From Microbacterium oxydans (GTDB lineage Bacteria > Actinomycetota > Actinomycetes > Actinomycetales > Microbacteriaceae), in the NCBI RefSeq assembly GCF_000956525.1, contig NZ_JYIW01000020.1, forward strand, positions 1-64,000: DNA of 64,000 nt, written 5' to 3'. How positions within the stretch are numbered: position 1 is the stretch's first letter; the number at the start of each line of letters is the position of its first letter. Below are positions 8,064-16,411 of this stretch, one piece after another. The translations under genes and the position numbers were made by a program. The notes below the pieces were generated by a model. The model searched no databases and was not told the DNA's origin. It worked only from the letters and a program-made list of their open reading frames with translations.

Positions 8064-9653
8064 TCAGCCGAGCATCCGGATCGAGGTGGGCTGGATGAAG
8101 TTCGGCTGATCGAAGATCGCACCGGACTGGTAGGTCGGCAGGATGTTGTCGATCACCGGGAAGACGTCGAAGCGCTCGATGAGCTCCTTCTCGGCGTCGT
8201 TCCAGATGCCGCACGCCTCATCCGGCGTCGCACTGGAGGCCTCGGCCACGAGGGTGGAGTACTCGGGGTTCTTCACGAACATGAAGTTCAGGCCACCGGC
8301 GTCCGGCGTCGCGCCGTCGAAGAACACCGAGAGCAGCACGGGGCCGCCAGGGGCGATCTGCACCCAACCGGTGTCCCAGTCGAACGTCGAGTACAGCTGC
8401 TCGGACCAGGCCGCCGCATCGTTCGCGGAGAGCTCGGTGGTCACGCCGAGCTTGTCCCAGGTCTCCTTGACGAGCTCGGCCGCGGCCGCGTGCGTCGAGG
8501 TGGGTGCGTTGTAGACGAACTTGATGGTGAGCGGCTTGCCGTCCTTGGTGCGGAGACCGTCGTCGCCGAGCGCCCAACCGGCCTCGTCGAGCAGTTCGCC
8601 CGCACGCTCGAGGTCGGTGTCCGGCAGCGTCCACTCCGGCTTGTCCGCGACGCACAGCAGCGGGTTCTTCGTCACGAGCGAGATCGACTCGAGCCCCTCG
8701 CCGTCGGCGATGACCGTGCCGACCTCGTCGCGGTCGATCGCGGTCGAGAGCGCCTCGCGCACGAGCGGGTCGGAGAACGGGCGCCCCTCCTTCTCGTTGA
8801 ACAGCATCATGCCGACCGGGTTGCGCACACCGGTGTGGGTGAGGCCTGCACCGTCGAGTCGCGAGCGGTCGGCGCCGGAGATGGTCGCGGCGTTGATCTC
8901 GCCGGACACGAGCAGGTTCGCCGCGGTGCTCTCATCGGTGACGACGCGAGCCTCGATCGTGTCGGGCAGACCGGCGGTCTCGCTCGTCACGTCGTCCGGT
9001 CCCCACGTGTAGTCGTCGCGCTTGGTGAACGTGTAGGTGTCGCCCGGCTTGATGTCGCTCAGGCTGAAGAGCCCAGTGCCGTCGGTCGCATCGGACAACG
9101 TGGTCGGGTCGGCGAGACCCGCATCGCACACCAGCATGATGGTGCCGACGTTGACGGCGAGGAACGGGTTGTTCGCCGCACTGGTCACGGTGACGACGTT
9201 GCCGTCTGCGGTCGCCGAGATCGTCTCGTCGATGACCGAGCCGTACGAGAAGGTCGCGTTGGCCGGATCGGCGTTGTAGTTCAGGTTGTCGGCGACCGTC
9301 TGCCCCGTGAACTCGGAGCCGTCGGCGCAGGTGATGCCGTCCTTCAGGGTGAAGACGACCTCGGTGCCCGTCTCCTCCCAGCTCTCGGCGAGCCAGGGCA
9401 CCAGCTCACCCTCGGAGGTGACGGCGATGAGCGACTCGTAGGCGAGGTTGACGACGGCGAAGGTGTCGGGTGACACGGCCTTCAGCGGGTTCAGGTCACC
9501 GGGGTCGTCGCCGACCGCGGCGACGAACGTGCCGCCGGACACGAAGTCGCCGGTGGACGGATCGGACGGGTCGGCGGAACCCGCGCAAGACGTCAGTGTC
9601 AGCGCGAGCGCAGAGAGAACGGCGGCCACGGGTAGGGCGGTACTGCGTTTCAT
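8064..9653 (-). CDS. ABC transporter substrate-binding lipoprotein (SBP family 5) of the thiohydantoin-type operon
   Basis: A 529-residue secreted lipoprotein. The signal peptide MKRSTALPVAAVLSALAL ends in the LTSC lipobox. Family 5 features include VGDDPGDLNPLKAVSP near the mature N terminus and GTGLFSLSDIKPGDTY in the middle. ATG at 9653 has GGAG six bases upstream. It sits between the hydantoinase-like enzyme and the permeases, so the ligand is probably the same ring compound or a peptide-like precursor that the two enzymes process. That link is inferred from gene order only. Confidence 0.9.
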   Translation of the reverse strand: MKRSTALPVAAVLSALALTLTSCAGSADPSDPSTGDFVSGGTFVAAVGDDPGDLNPLKAVSPDTFAVVNLAYESLIAVTSEGELVPWLAESWEETGTEVVFTLKDGITCADGSEFTGQTVADNLNYNADPANATFSYGSVIDETISATADGNVVTVTSAANNPFLAVNVGTIMLVCDAGLADPTTLSDATDGTGLFSLSDIKPGDTYTFTKRDDYTWGPDDVTSETAGLPDTIEARVVTDESTAANLLVSGEINAATISGADRSRLDGAGLTHTGVRNPVGMMLFNEKEGRPFSDPLVREALSTAIDRDEVGTVIADGEGLESISLVTKNPLLCVADKPEWTLPDTDLERAGELLDEAGWALGDDGLRTKDGKPLTIKFVYNAPTSTHAAAAELVKETWDKLGVTTELSANDAAAWSEQLYSTFDWDTGWVQIAPGGPVLLSVFFDGATPDAGGLNFMFVKNPEYSTLVAEASSATPDEACGIWNDAEKELIERFDVFPVIDNILPTYQSGAIFDQPNFIQPTSIRMLG

Positions 9654-9705
9654 TGCGATCTCCTCGTTTCGGGTTCGGGATACAGCTGGTGGTGACGCAG
9701 TGCGG

Positions 9706-11280
9706 TCAGCGGACCACGGCGTCGGCGGACAGCCGGGCAAGGGGACCGGCCGCCTTCACGGTCACGTTCACGGTGGGGTGGGCGGTGTACGGCACGTGCG
9801 TCTCGAGGACGTCGACGATCGACACCTGCAGGGGGTCGGCGCCGGCTTGGATCGCCTTCGCGATCGCGGCCTCGGATGCCTGCTCGATCGCCGAGTCCCG
9901 GTCGCCCATCGGGGCCATCTGATCGGCACGGCCGCCGGCCAGCGAGATCGCGGCGCCGACCGCATTCGCGACGCCGCCATGATCGGGCCGGAGGATGCGC
10001 CCGGCACTGGCGAGCCGGTCAGGGACGAGGAATCCGCCACCGCCGACGACGACGAGCGGGATGTCCATGCGGCCGAGCGAGAGGCGCTCGACCGCCTCTT
10101 CCAGGCGTTCGGCGACCACGGTGAGCGCGCGTTCGAGCGCTGCGGTCATCGGTCCGTCGAGCGCGGGGAGCGAGCGGCCGTCGACCGGACTCCCGGCGAG
10201 CGCGGCGGCATCCGTCAGCGTCGGTGTCGAGCCACCGAACAGCAGGCCCTCCTGGTTGATGCGGTAGCCGACCGAGTCGGGTCCGACGCGGCCGGAGGCG
10301 ACGTCGATCACCGTGCCGCCGCCGATGCCGAGGCTGAGGATGTCGGGCATCCGGAAGTTCGTCCGCACACCGCCGATCTCGCGCGGCAGCGTGGACTCGC
10401 GCGGGAACCCGCCGACCACGACGCCGAGGTCGGAGGTGGTGCCGCCGACGTCGATCACGATCGCGTCGTCGTGACCGGAGAGGTACGCGGCGCCGCGGAT
10501 CGAGTTCGCCGGTCCGGAGCCGATCGTCAGCACCGGATACTGCGCGGCGTAGTCGAGCGACATGAGGGTGCCGTCGTTCTGCGCGAAGAAGGTGGCAGCA
10601 TCCAGCCCCTCCTCGTCGACGACCGTCACCAGCGCCTCGGTCACCGAGCGGGCGACGCCGTACAGTGCGGCGTTCAGCAGCGTCGCGTTCTCGCGCTCGA
10701 GCAGGCCGGTCGGGCCGATGTCCTGGCTGAGGAACACCCTGGCGTCCGGACCCAGATGGCCGCGGAGCAGGTCGGCGACCTCGAGCTCCTGCTCCGGCGA
10801 CGAAGGGCTGAAGATCCCTGCGACGGCGATCGCGTCGAAGTGGTCGAGTCCGTCGACGAAGCGCAGGATGCCGTCGCGGTCGAGCGGCGCGATCGGGGTG
10901 CCGTCGACCATGTGGCCGCCACCGAGCATCGCGGACCCGGCGAGCACCATGCTGACGAGGTCGTCCGGCCAGCCGGTCAGCGGCGGGTACTCGGTCGCAG
11001 CGGGAGCGCCGAGGCGGATCATCGCGACCTTGTCGAGCTGCCGACGCTGCACGATCGCGTTCGTCGCGTGCGTGGTGCCGAGCATGACCCGCGAGACACG
11101 GGAGCGGTCGTCGCCGATCGAGGCGAGCACATCGCGGATGCCGGCACGGATGCCGCCGGTGATGTCATCGGTCGTCGCGCGCTTGGTCCAGGCGAGCACC
11201 CGGCCGTCGCCGTCGAGCACGACCGCGTCGGTGTTGGTGCCGCCGACGTCGACGCCGATGGACAGGTCACGAGCGGTCAT
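9706..11280 (-). CDS. Hydantoinase/oxoprolinase family protein (HyuA-like)
   Basis: A 524-residue protein of the ASKHA-fold hydantoinase A/5-oxoprolinase family, whose members open hydantoin or oxoproline rings with ATP. The N-terminal nucleotide-binding motif SIGVDVGGTNTDAVVLD is at residues 7-23, GTTHATNAIVQR follows near 70, and the second phosphate motif VIDVGGTTSDLGVV lies near 277. A Gly-rich PLVVVGGGGFLVP segment lies near 405. It is shorter than HyuA of classic two-subunit hydantoinases and has no HyuB partner nearby; instead the upstream gene is a DUF917 protein, overlapping by four bases. Cytoplasmic. Confidence 0.9.
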   Translation of the reverse strand: MTARDLSIGVDVGGTNTDAVVLDGDGRVLAWTKRATTDDITGGIRAGIRDVLASIGDDRSRVSRVMLGTTHATNAIVQRRQLDKVAMIRLGAPAATEYPPLTGWPDDLVSMVLAGSAMLGGGHMVDGTPIAPLDRDGILRFVDGLDHFDAIAVAGIFSPSSPEQELEVADLLRGHLGPDARVFLSQDIGPTGLLERENATLLNAALYGVARSVTEALVTVVDEEGLDAATFFAQNDGTLMSLDYAAQYPVLTIGSGPANSIRGAAYLSGHDDAIVIDVGGTTSDLGVVVGGFPRESTLPREIGGVRTNFRMPDILSLGIGGGTVIDVASGRVGPDSVGYRINQEGLLFGGSTPTLTDAAALAGSPVDGRSLPALDGPMTAALERALTVVAERLEEAVERLSLGRMDIPLVVVGGGGFLVPDRLASAGRILRPDHGGVANAVGAAISLAGGRADQMAPMGDRDSAIEQASEAAIAKAIQAGADPLQVSIVDVLETHVPYTAHPTVNVTVKAAGPLARLSADAVVR

Positions 11281-12383
11281 CGCGCTGCTCCTTCGAAGGG
11301 GACGTACGGGAGGTCGTAGCCGAACGCGGCCGGGCCGGCGAGTTCGAGTCCCCGCGGCGAGCGCCAGATCGGATCGCAGGCCCAGGCGAGCACCGACACG
11401 CGCTGGCCGAAGCGGAGCATCTCGGTGGTGATCGCGTGTCCGGTCTCCGCGTCGATGATCGTGATGAGGTCGGGAACGCTGACCAGCACCTCGCCGTCTT
11501 CCAGGACGAGCAGGTTCTCGTTCTGCAGTTCCAGGCGTTGCAGCCGCCCGCGGTCGGCACCGGTGCCGGTGATCGTGACGGAGCCGCGGACGAATCCGCC
11601 GGCGGTGCGACGGTCGAGGTCGGTGATCTTGCCGGTCATCAGCACGCGCGCGTCGAGCTCGTCGGCGACGGCCGCGACCGGATCGGACGACGACATCAGC
11701 GCGTGGCCGACGCGGATCGAGGCGCTCACGGTGCCCTCGATCACGGCGCCGCGCACCTGATCGGCCGTCATCGGATAGTGCGCGCCGATGCAGATCGAGC
11801 CGCTCGCGACGGTGAGTGCACGGGCGTGCCGCTCGAGCCAGTGCAGATCGATCGTCTTCATGACCGAGATGTTGCCGACCACGTCGCTCTGCACGGCCCA
11901 CGCGCAGGGGACGCCGGCGACGTTCATCGCGACCATCGCGGCGTCGGGGAACGCGCGGCCCATGCCATCGGCGTCGAGCACCTGCAGCCCGAGGCGGGCG
12001 GCCCAGCCGATCGGCTGCACGCCGTTGCCGCCGCCGATCTCCGCGGCCATGAGCGTCGTGACCCGGCGTCCGAGCAGTCGCTCGGCCTCGGCGAGCAGCG
12101 CGTGGATCTGACCGGTCGCCGAGAGCATCTCGATGCCGACCGTCGGAGCGCCGATGCCGGACATCAGGATCACGACGTCGTCCTCGTCGAGATCGGCCAC
12201 CGTCACGAGCGGCACCGGTCCGTGCTCGCGGAGCGCCTTCTCGACCATGATCTGACTCGTGTACACGGCGCCGCCGCCGCCGGTGCCGAAGATGGCGGTG
12301 CCGATGCCGAGGGCTGCGACGTCGTCCGCGGTGATCTCGGTGATCGGTGCCGACGTGCGTGCGGCAGGGGATATCTGGGCCAT
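11277..12383 (-). CDS. DUF917 protein (S-methyl thiohydantoin desulfurase type)
   Basis: A 368-residue protein with the Gly-rich start GIGTAIFGTGGGGAVYTS, followed by EIGGGNGVQPIGWAARLG and FVRGSVTITGTGADRG, all typical of DUF917. Members of this family are described as S-methyl thiohydantoin desulfurases or as partners of hydantoinase A-like proteins. It is the first gene of a six-gene minus-strand operon ending at 4431, and its stop overlaps the hyuA-like start (ATGA). The pairing suggests successive steps on a substituted hydantoin or thiohydantoin. The substrate is not shown by sequence. Confidence 0.85.
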   Translation of the reverse strand: MAQISPAARTSAPITEITADDVAALGIGTAIFGTGGGGAVYTSQIMVEKALREHGPVPLVTVADLDEDDVVILMSGIGAPTVGIEMLSATGQIHALLAEAERLLGRRVTTLMAAEIGGGNGVQPIGWAARLGLQVLDADGMGRAFPDAAMVAMNVAGVPCAWAVQSDVVGNISVMKTIDLHWLERHARALTVASGSICIGAHYPMTADQVRGAVIEGTVSASIRVGHALMSSSDPVAAVADELDARVLMTGKITDLDRRTAGGFVRGSVTITGTGADRGRLQRLELQNENLLVLEDGEVLVSVPDLITIIDAETGHAITTEMLRFGQRVSVLAWACDPIWRSPRGLELAGPAAFGYDLPYVPFEGAAR

Positions 12384-12395
12384 GTGTTCACGGTA

Positions 12396-12410
12396 CGGAG
12401 GCTTCCTCCG
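12396..12410. promoter_or_regulatory. Inverted repeat CGGAGG-CTT-CCTCCG between the DUF917 and PucR genes
   Basis: A perfect six-base inverted repeat with a three-base spacer lies 12 bases upstream of the DUF917 start and 46 bases upstream of the PucR start. It is in the only promoter region shared by the two divergent units, so it is a candidate operator for PucR. It also contains GGAGG on both strands, so it may partly serve as the DUF917 ribosome site. Confidence 0.45.
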
Positions 12411-12456
12411 CGGGACAATGTTCCGATCCGCCAGTGTTTCGGTTCATACTGTGCGC

Positions 12457-13935
12457 ATGGCACAGTACTCGCTGCGAGATCTTCGCGATGACGCCGACCG
12501 GCTGGGACTTCGACTCGTCGCCGGCCCGATCGACGAACGCCCGATCGACCGCGTCGACCTCGTCGCGGTCGACCGGCTCGACGCGCTCACCGCCGGCACC
12601 CTCGCCATCGTCCCCGGCGACGAGCAGCCGCCGCCCTTCCGTATCGACGTCGCGCTGCGCCAGGCCAGCGCGCGCGGTCTCGCCGGCATCGTGTTCACGA
12701 CCGCGCTCGCCCTCGCCGAGACCGCGACCGTGCTCGCCGAACGAGGCGGGGTGCCGGTGTTCTCCGCAGCCGGTGTCGGATCCGCCGATCTCGCGAAGGT
12801 CATCGACCGGGCGATCTCCGGCGGTGCATCCGAGGCGATGATGCGCGGCGCCCAAGCCGTCACGGCGGCCACCGCAGCAGCCGGCGACACCGGCAACAGC
12901 ACCGAGAGCATCCTGGCCGCGGCGGGGAGCGTGCTGGGCACCGAACTGTCGCTGATCTCCGATCCGGAGGTCTCGTGGACCGACACCGACGCGGTCTTCA
13001 TCGGCGAGGTGCCGATCGGGCGCCTCGTCGCCGGGAGCACCGACGGCGCGACCGAGGTCTCATTGCCGGTCATCGCCTCGCTGCTGTCTCGTGTCGCGCA
13101 GCGGCAGAGCCGCGACCGCTACGCCCCCACCCAGTCACGCGCCGATCTGCTCGTCGAGCTCGTGCTCGCCGACTCCACCCGCGCCGAGGGCTTCGTCGGC
13201 CAGGCTGCTCGGCTCGGACTCCCGCTCCCCCAGTCGCACGTGGTCGCCTGGCTCGCCCCCACGCGTCCGAGCGACACCGACGCCCGCGCGCCGCGCAGCG
13301 TGCAACCGGCGCTCGAGCTCTTCGCGCTGCAGCTGGTCGAGGCGCGCGAGGAGCTCTGGCACGTCGCCTTCCTGCAGGACGACCTGATGCTCGTGTGCAC
13401 CGAGGAGCACGGCGCAGGCGACCACCAGCGACGGGTGCGCGAGGTCGCGATGCTGATCCAGCGGCAGGCGCAGGAGCTGGCAGGTTCCGACTGGACCTAC
13501 ACGCTCGGGCTCGGCACCCCGCAGCTCGGCGCGCTCGGGCTTCGGCAGTCGGCGGCCGAGGCGCGGATCGCCGCCGAGTCCGCGATCGCCGCCGGTCGTT
13601 TCGGCGGTGTCGAGCTCACGGACGTCACCGGGCTGCGCCGCGTGCTGCTCGACGTCTACGCCTCGCCGATCAGCCGTGAGCTGCTGCACGACGTGCTGCG
13701 CCCGCTCGACGAGCTCGGCGCGGAGCGCGCCCTGCTGTCGGTGCGCACCCTGCTCGCCTACCTGGCGCACGACGGTTCGCTCGTGCACGCGGGCAAGGAG
13801 CTGATGCTGCATCCGAACGGCGTCGGCTACCGGATGCGGCGGATCCGCGAGCTGCTCGGCATCGACCTGAGCGACCCCGATGCGCGCTTCGCGGTCGAGC
13901 TGGCCTGCCGCGTCCGACTGCTCGGCGCCGCGTAG
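12457..13935 (+). CDS. PucR-family transcriptional regulator
   Basis: A 492-residue regulator. It starts with a PucR-like sensory domain (DVALRQASARGLAGIVF near 65), has a GGDEF-like central region, and ends with the PucR C-terminal helix-turn-helix (LLAYLAHDGSLVHAGKELML, then HPNGVGYRMRRIRELLGIDL). Family members control purine, hydantoin and amino-acid related catabolism. It is divergent from the DUF917-hyuA-ABC operon, 73 bases away, so that operon is the obvious target. ATG at 12457 is favoured by the conserved start of the domain and by a CATACT -10-like hexamer just upstream. Confidence 0.9.
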   Translation: MAQYSLRDLRDDADRLGLRLVAGPIDERPIDRVDLVAVDRLDALTAGTLAIVPGDEQPPPFRIDVALRQASARGLAGIVFTTALALAETATVLAERGGVPVFSAAGVGSADLAKVIDRAISGGASEAMMRGAQAVTAATAAAGDTGNSTESILAAAGSVLGTELSLISDPEVSWTDTDAVFIGEVPIGRLVAGSTDGATEVSLPVIASLLSRVAQRQSRDRYAPTQSRADLLVELVLADSTRAEGFVGQAARLGLPLPQSHVVAWLAPTRPSDTDARAPRSVQPALELFALQLVEAREELWHVAFLQDDLMLVCTEEHGAGDHQRRVREVAMLIQRQAQELAGSDWTYTLGLGTPQLGALGLRQSAAEARIAAESAIAAGRFGGVELTDVTGLRRVLLDVYASPISRELLHDVLRPLDELGAERALLSVRTLLAYLAHDGSLVHAGKELMLHPNGVGYRMRRIRELLGIDLSDPDARFAVELACRVRLLGAA

Positions 13936-13964
13936 CCCCCTTCCCCCTCTCCCCCCCCCGCCGC

Positions 13965-14028
13965 CGCTGAGGGGTCAGCACACGCCGCTCCCGGGTCCCG
14001 CGGCGCGGCGTGTGGTGACCCCTCAGCG
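13965..14028. repeat. Long hairpin-forming palindrome (family 2) after the PucR gene
   Basis: Arms of 24 bases at 13965-13988 and 14005-14028 pair with a single mismatch around a 16-base G+C-rich loop. The arm core is GCTGAGGGGTCA followed by CACGCCGC. It lies 29 bases after the PucR stop and is likely to end its transcript. A closely related palindrome occurs at 51267-51334, so this is a dispersed element and not only a local terminator. Confidence 0.8.
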
Positions 14029-14133
14029 GGGGGGTGGAGAGACCAGCGCATGGGCGCTGCGCCCAACCGGCAGAGCGCGCAGTGGGCGGACGCCACATGA
14101 TCGGATGCCGCGTCGCGCCCTAGGCTCGCAGCC

Positions 14134-14982
14134 ATGCCCTACACGGATGCCGCGGATGTGCGCCTCTACTACGAGGCGTTCGGCGATGCCGATGCCCCCG
14201 TGCTCGTCCTGGTGTCGGGCGGCGGCGCGCAACTGCTCGCCTGGGATGAGCGCTTCATCGCGATGCTCACCGAGGGCGGTGTGCGCGTCGTGCGCTTCGA
14301 CAACCGTGACACCGGGTTCTCGCAGCGCTTCGGCGGACCCGACGAGGTCGACGGCCGATACGAGCTCGCCGACCTGGCCGAGGATGTGCTCCGAGTGCTC
14401 GATGACCTCGGCGTCGAGTCGGCGCACGTGGCCGGGCACTCGATGGGCGGGATGATGGCGCAGATGCTCGCGATCGGGCATCCGGAGCGCGTCCGAAGCC
14501 TCGGTCTGCTCTCGACGATCCCCGGCCAGTCGCCCCGCTACGTGCTCCACGGCGAGCGCCCCGAACTCGCCGAGCCGCCCGTGCGCATCACCCGCGAGCA
14601 GGCGGTCGCCTTCACCGAGGCAGCGCTGCAGGCGGCTCCGAGCGGACGCTACGACCCGCAGATCGCGTGGCATGTCGCGGCGACCGGTGAGGCGTACGAC
14701 CGCGGGTACTTCCCCGAGGGGTTCTCCCGGCAGTGGTCAGCGCTCAAGCGCGCGCCCGAGCGGCTCGATGCGCTGAAGTCCGTGACGGTGCCGACGCTCG
14801 TGTTCCACGGCCGCGACGACGACGTGCTGCACTGGGCCTCGGCCGTCGACATCGCGGAGGCGATTCCCGGCGCCGAGCTGCAGGTGCACCCTGACATGGG
14901 GCACCTCATCCCGCACGAACTGTGGCCCGATCTCGCCGCAGCCCTCCTCCGCACGGTCGCCCGGGCCGAGGAGCAGCGCTGA
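14134..14982 (+). CDS. Alpha/beta-fold hydrolase
   Basis: A 282-residue cytoplasmic hydrolase. The nucleophile elbow GHSMGG places Ser at residue 103, the oxyanion loop is LVSGGGAQLLAW near 27, an acid is in FHGRDDDVLHW near 227, and the histidine is in DMGHLIPHE near 257. The overall pattern matches the haloalkane dehalogenase/esterase-like group. It is monocistronic between the family 2 palindrome and the convergent cupin gene. The substrate is unknown. Confidence 0.88.
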   Translation: MPYTDAADVRLYYEAFGDADAPVLVLVSGGGAQLLAWDERFIAMLTEGGVRVVRFDNRDTGFSQRFGGPDEVDGRYELADLAEDVLRVLDDLGVESAHVAGHSMGGMMAQMLAIGHPERVRSLGLLSTIPGQSPRYVLHGERPELAEPPVRITREQAVAFTEAALQAAPSGRYDPQIAWHVAATGEAYDRGYFPEGFSRQWSALKRAPERLDALKSVTVPTLVFHGRDDDVLHWASAVDIAEAIPGAELQVHPDMGHLIPHELWPDLAAALLRTVARAEEQR

Positions 14983-15013
14983 GCCGAAGGACCGGTCGAG
15001 CCGCACCGACGAC

Positions 15014-15439
15014 TCAGCGATCCGCCTCGGCATCGAACGCCTCGGTGCCGGTCTGGGAGAACGGATGCGGCCCTCGCGGTCCGAACACGAGCACGAGTTC
15101 AGCCACGGCATCCGATTCGTTGCGGACCCCATGCTGCAGGCCCTCCGGGGCGTAGAACGCGTCGCCGACGCGGAGCACCCGTCGCTCCTCCTCCGAGGTG
15201 ACGACGACCTCACCCCTCGTCACGATGTACATCTCGTCGGAGCTGTTCGTCGAGCAGCTGTCCGGATCGCCCTCGAGGTGGTGATGCTGCCCCTCCTCGG
15301 CGCCGGGCTCGAGCCGGTAGAGCATCACCGACGTCGGCAGCCCGGTGGTCTGCTGGAAGTACCACTCGATGCCGACTCGGCCCTCGCCGTGGTACAGCTC
15401 CCAGTCATGACTGTTGTCGCCTCGCTTCTGCACGCGCAT
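15014..15439 (-). CDS. Cupin-domain protein
   Basis: A 141-residue single-cupin protein. Motif 1 is seen around EEGQHHHLEGD, with a histidine triplet that could bind a metal, and motif 2 around YAPEGLQHGVRN. A TNSSDEMYIVTRGEVVV strand lies between them. It could be an isomerase, a dioxygenase or a ligand-binding protein; the sequence does not decide. It is convergent with the hydrolase at 14134 and is not clearly part of an operon. Confidence 0.8.
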   Translation of the reverse strand: MRVQKRGDNSHDWELYHGEGRVGIEWYFQQTTGLPTSVMLYRLEPGAEEGQHHHLEGDPDSCSTNSSDEMYIVTRGEVVVTSEEERRVLRVGDAFYAPEGLQHGVRNESDAVAELVLVFGPRGPHPFSQTGTEAFDAEADR

Positions 15440-15517
15440 GCGTCTCAGTGTGCGCGAGCGCGACGCGGCCCGGTATGGACCGCGACCCCATGATCCACGG
15501 AGCGTGATGTGCTGCGC

Positions 15518-16333
15518 TCACGCCGGGCGCGACCCCCGGATCATCTCGGCGTACCCGTCGGTGTAGCTCGGGTACTGCAGCTCGCCCAGCACCGAACGCA
15601 GCAGTGCGCCGTCGAGCACGGTGCCGCTCTGCGCGGCGGTCGGGTCGTGCGGGGGCGCATCCAGGCCGAGCTCGCGGGCGATGAACGCGACGACCTCGCC
15701 GAGCGGTGCCGGCGTCGCGTCGACCCCGTGCACGAGCGCCGGTGGCTCCGGCATCCGCAGCAGCACGTCGAGGGCGCGCACGAGGTCGGTCTCGTGGATG
15801 CGGTTGGTCCGTCGGCGGTGGTTCACCACGGCGTGCTCGCGCACCTGGCGCAGCAGGAATTCACGACCGGGACCGTAGATCCCGGCGGGACGCACGATCA
15901 CGGCGTCGAACAGCTCCCTCGCCGCGAGCTCGCCGTCGCGCAGGCCGCGCGCACGATCGCTGGTCGGGGCCGGCTCGTCGGCCTCGGTGATCGTCCGGTC
16001 GAACGGCCCTGCCTCGAACACCCCGGTCGACGACACGAAGATCGTGCGCGAAGGCGTGGCCGGCAGCGCATCCGCCACATGGCCCAGCACCACGCGGTAG
16101 CCGGGATCACCCGGCGGCAGCGTCACCACCATCGCATCGACCACCGGCAGCGGCTGGTCGAGCGGTTCGGCCAGGTCGGCGCGGATGCCGACGACCCCCT
16201 CGGGCAGGGCGCCGTCGCTGCGACGCACTGCGACGACGGCGCCGCCATCCGCGAGCAGCCTCGGCGCCAGCCCCTGTGCGAGCTTGCCGTATCCGATGAG
16301 GAGCGTTCGGGCGGGGGCTGGAAAGGTGTCCAC
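15518..16333 (-). CDS. NAD(P)-binding epimerase-like protein (YeeZ type)
   Basis: A protein of about 271 residues with an N-terminal Rossmann motif (LLIGYGKLAQGLAPRLL), an FVSSTGVFE segment, and RPAGIYGPGREFLL in the place of the usual active-site region of extended SDR proteins. The pattern matches YeeZ-like proteins. The start is uncertain: GTG at 16333 places the Rossmann strand near the N terminus, while a GTG at 16396 would add 21 residues without family similarity. It follows copA by 78 bases on the same strand and may be co-transcribed, but no copper link is evident. Confidence 0.75.
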   Translation of the reverse strand: MDTFPAPARTLLIGYGKLAQGLAPRLLADGGAVVAVRRSDGALPEGVVGIRADLAEPLDQPLPVVDAMVVTLPPGDPGYRVVLGHVADALPATPSRTIFVSSTGVFEAGPFDRTITEADEPAPTSDRARGLRDGELAARELFDAVIVRPAGIYGPGREFLLRQVREHAVVNHRRRTNRIHETDLVRALDVLLRMPEPPALVHGVDATPAPLGEVVAFIARELGLDAPPHDPTAAQSGTVLDGALLRSVLGELQYPSYTDGYAEMIRGSRPA

Positions 16334-16411
16334 CTGCCCAATCTGCCACACGGACGCCGGCGGGAAGCACGCGACGGGGACGCGATGCCGAGGCACCGCG
16401 CCCCCGACGCG

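Noticed and set aside
7137-9473. A 778-codon plus-strand frame opposite the permease and binding-protein genes
   Set aside because: Composition and lack of motifs mark it as a shadow of the genes on the other strand.
13935-14133. A small RNA or riboswitch in the palindromic region after PucR
   Set aside because: The palindrome recurs at another unrelated locus and fits a terminator-like element; no conserved riboswitch core was seen.
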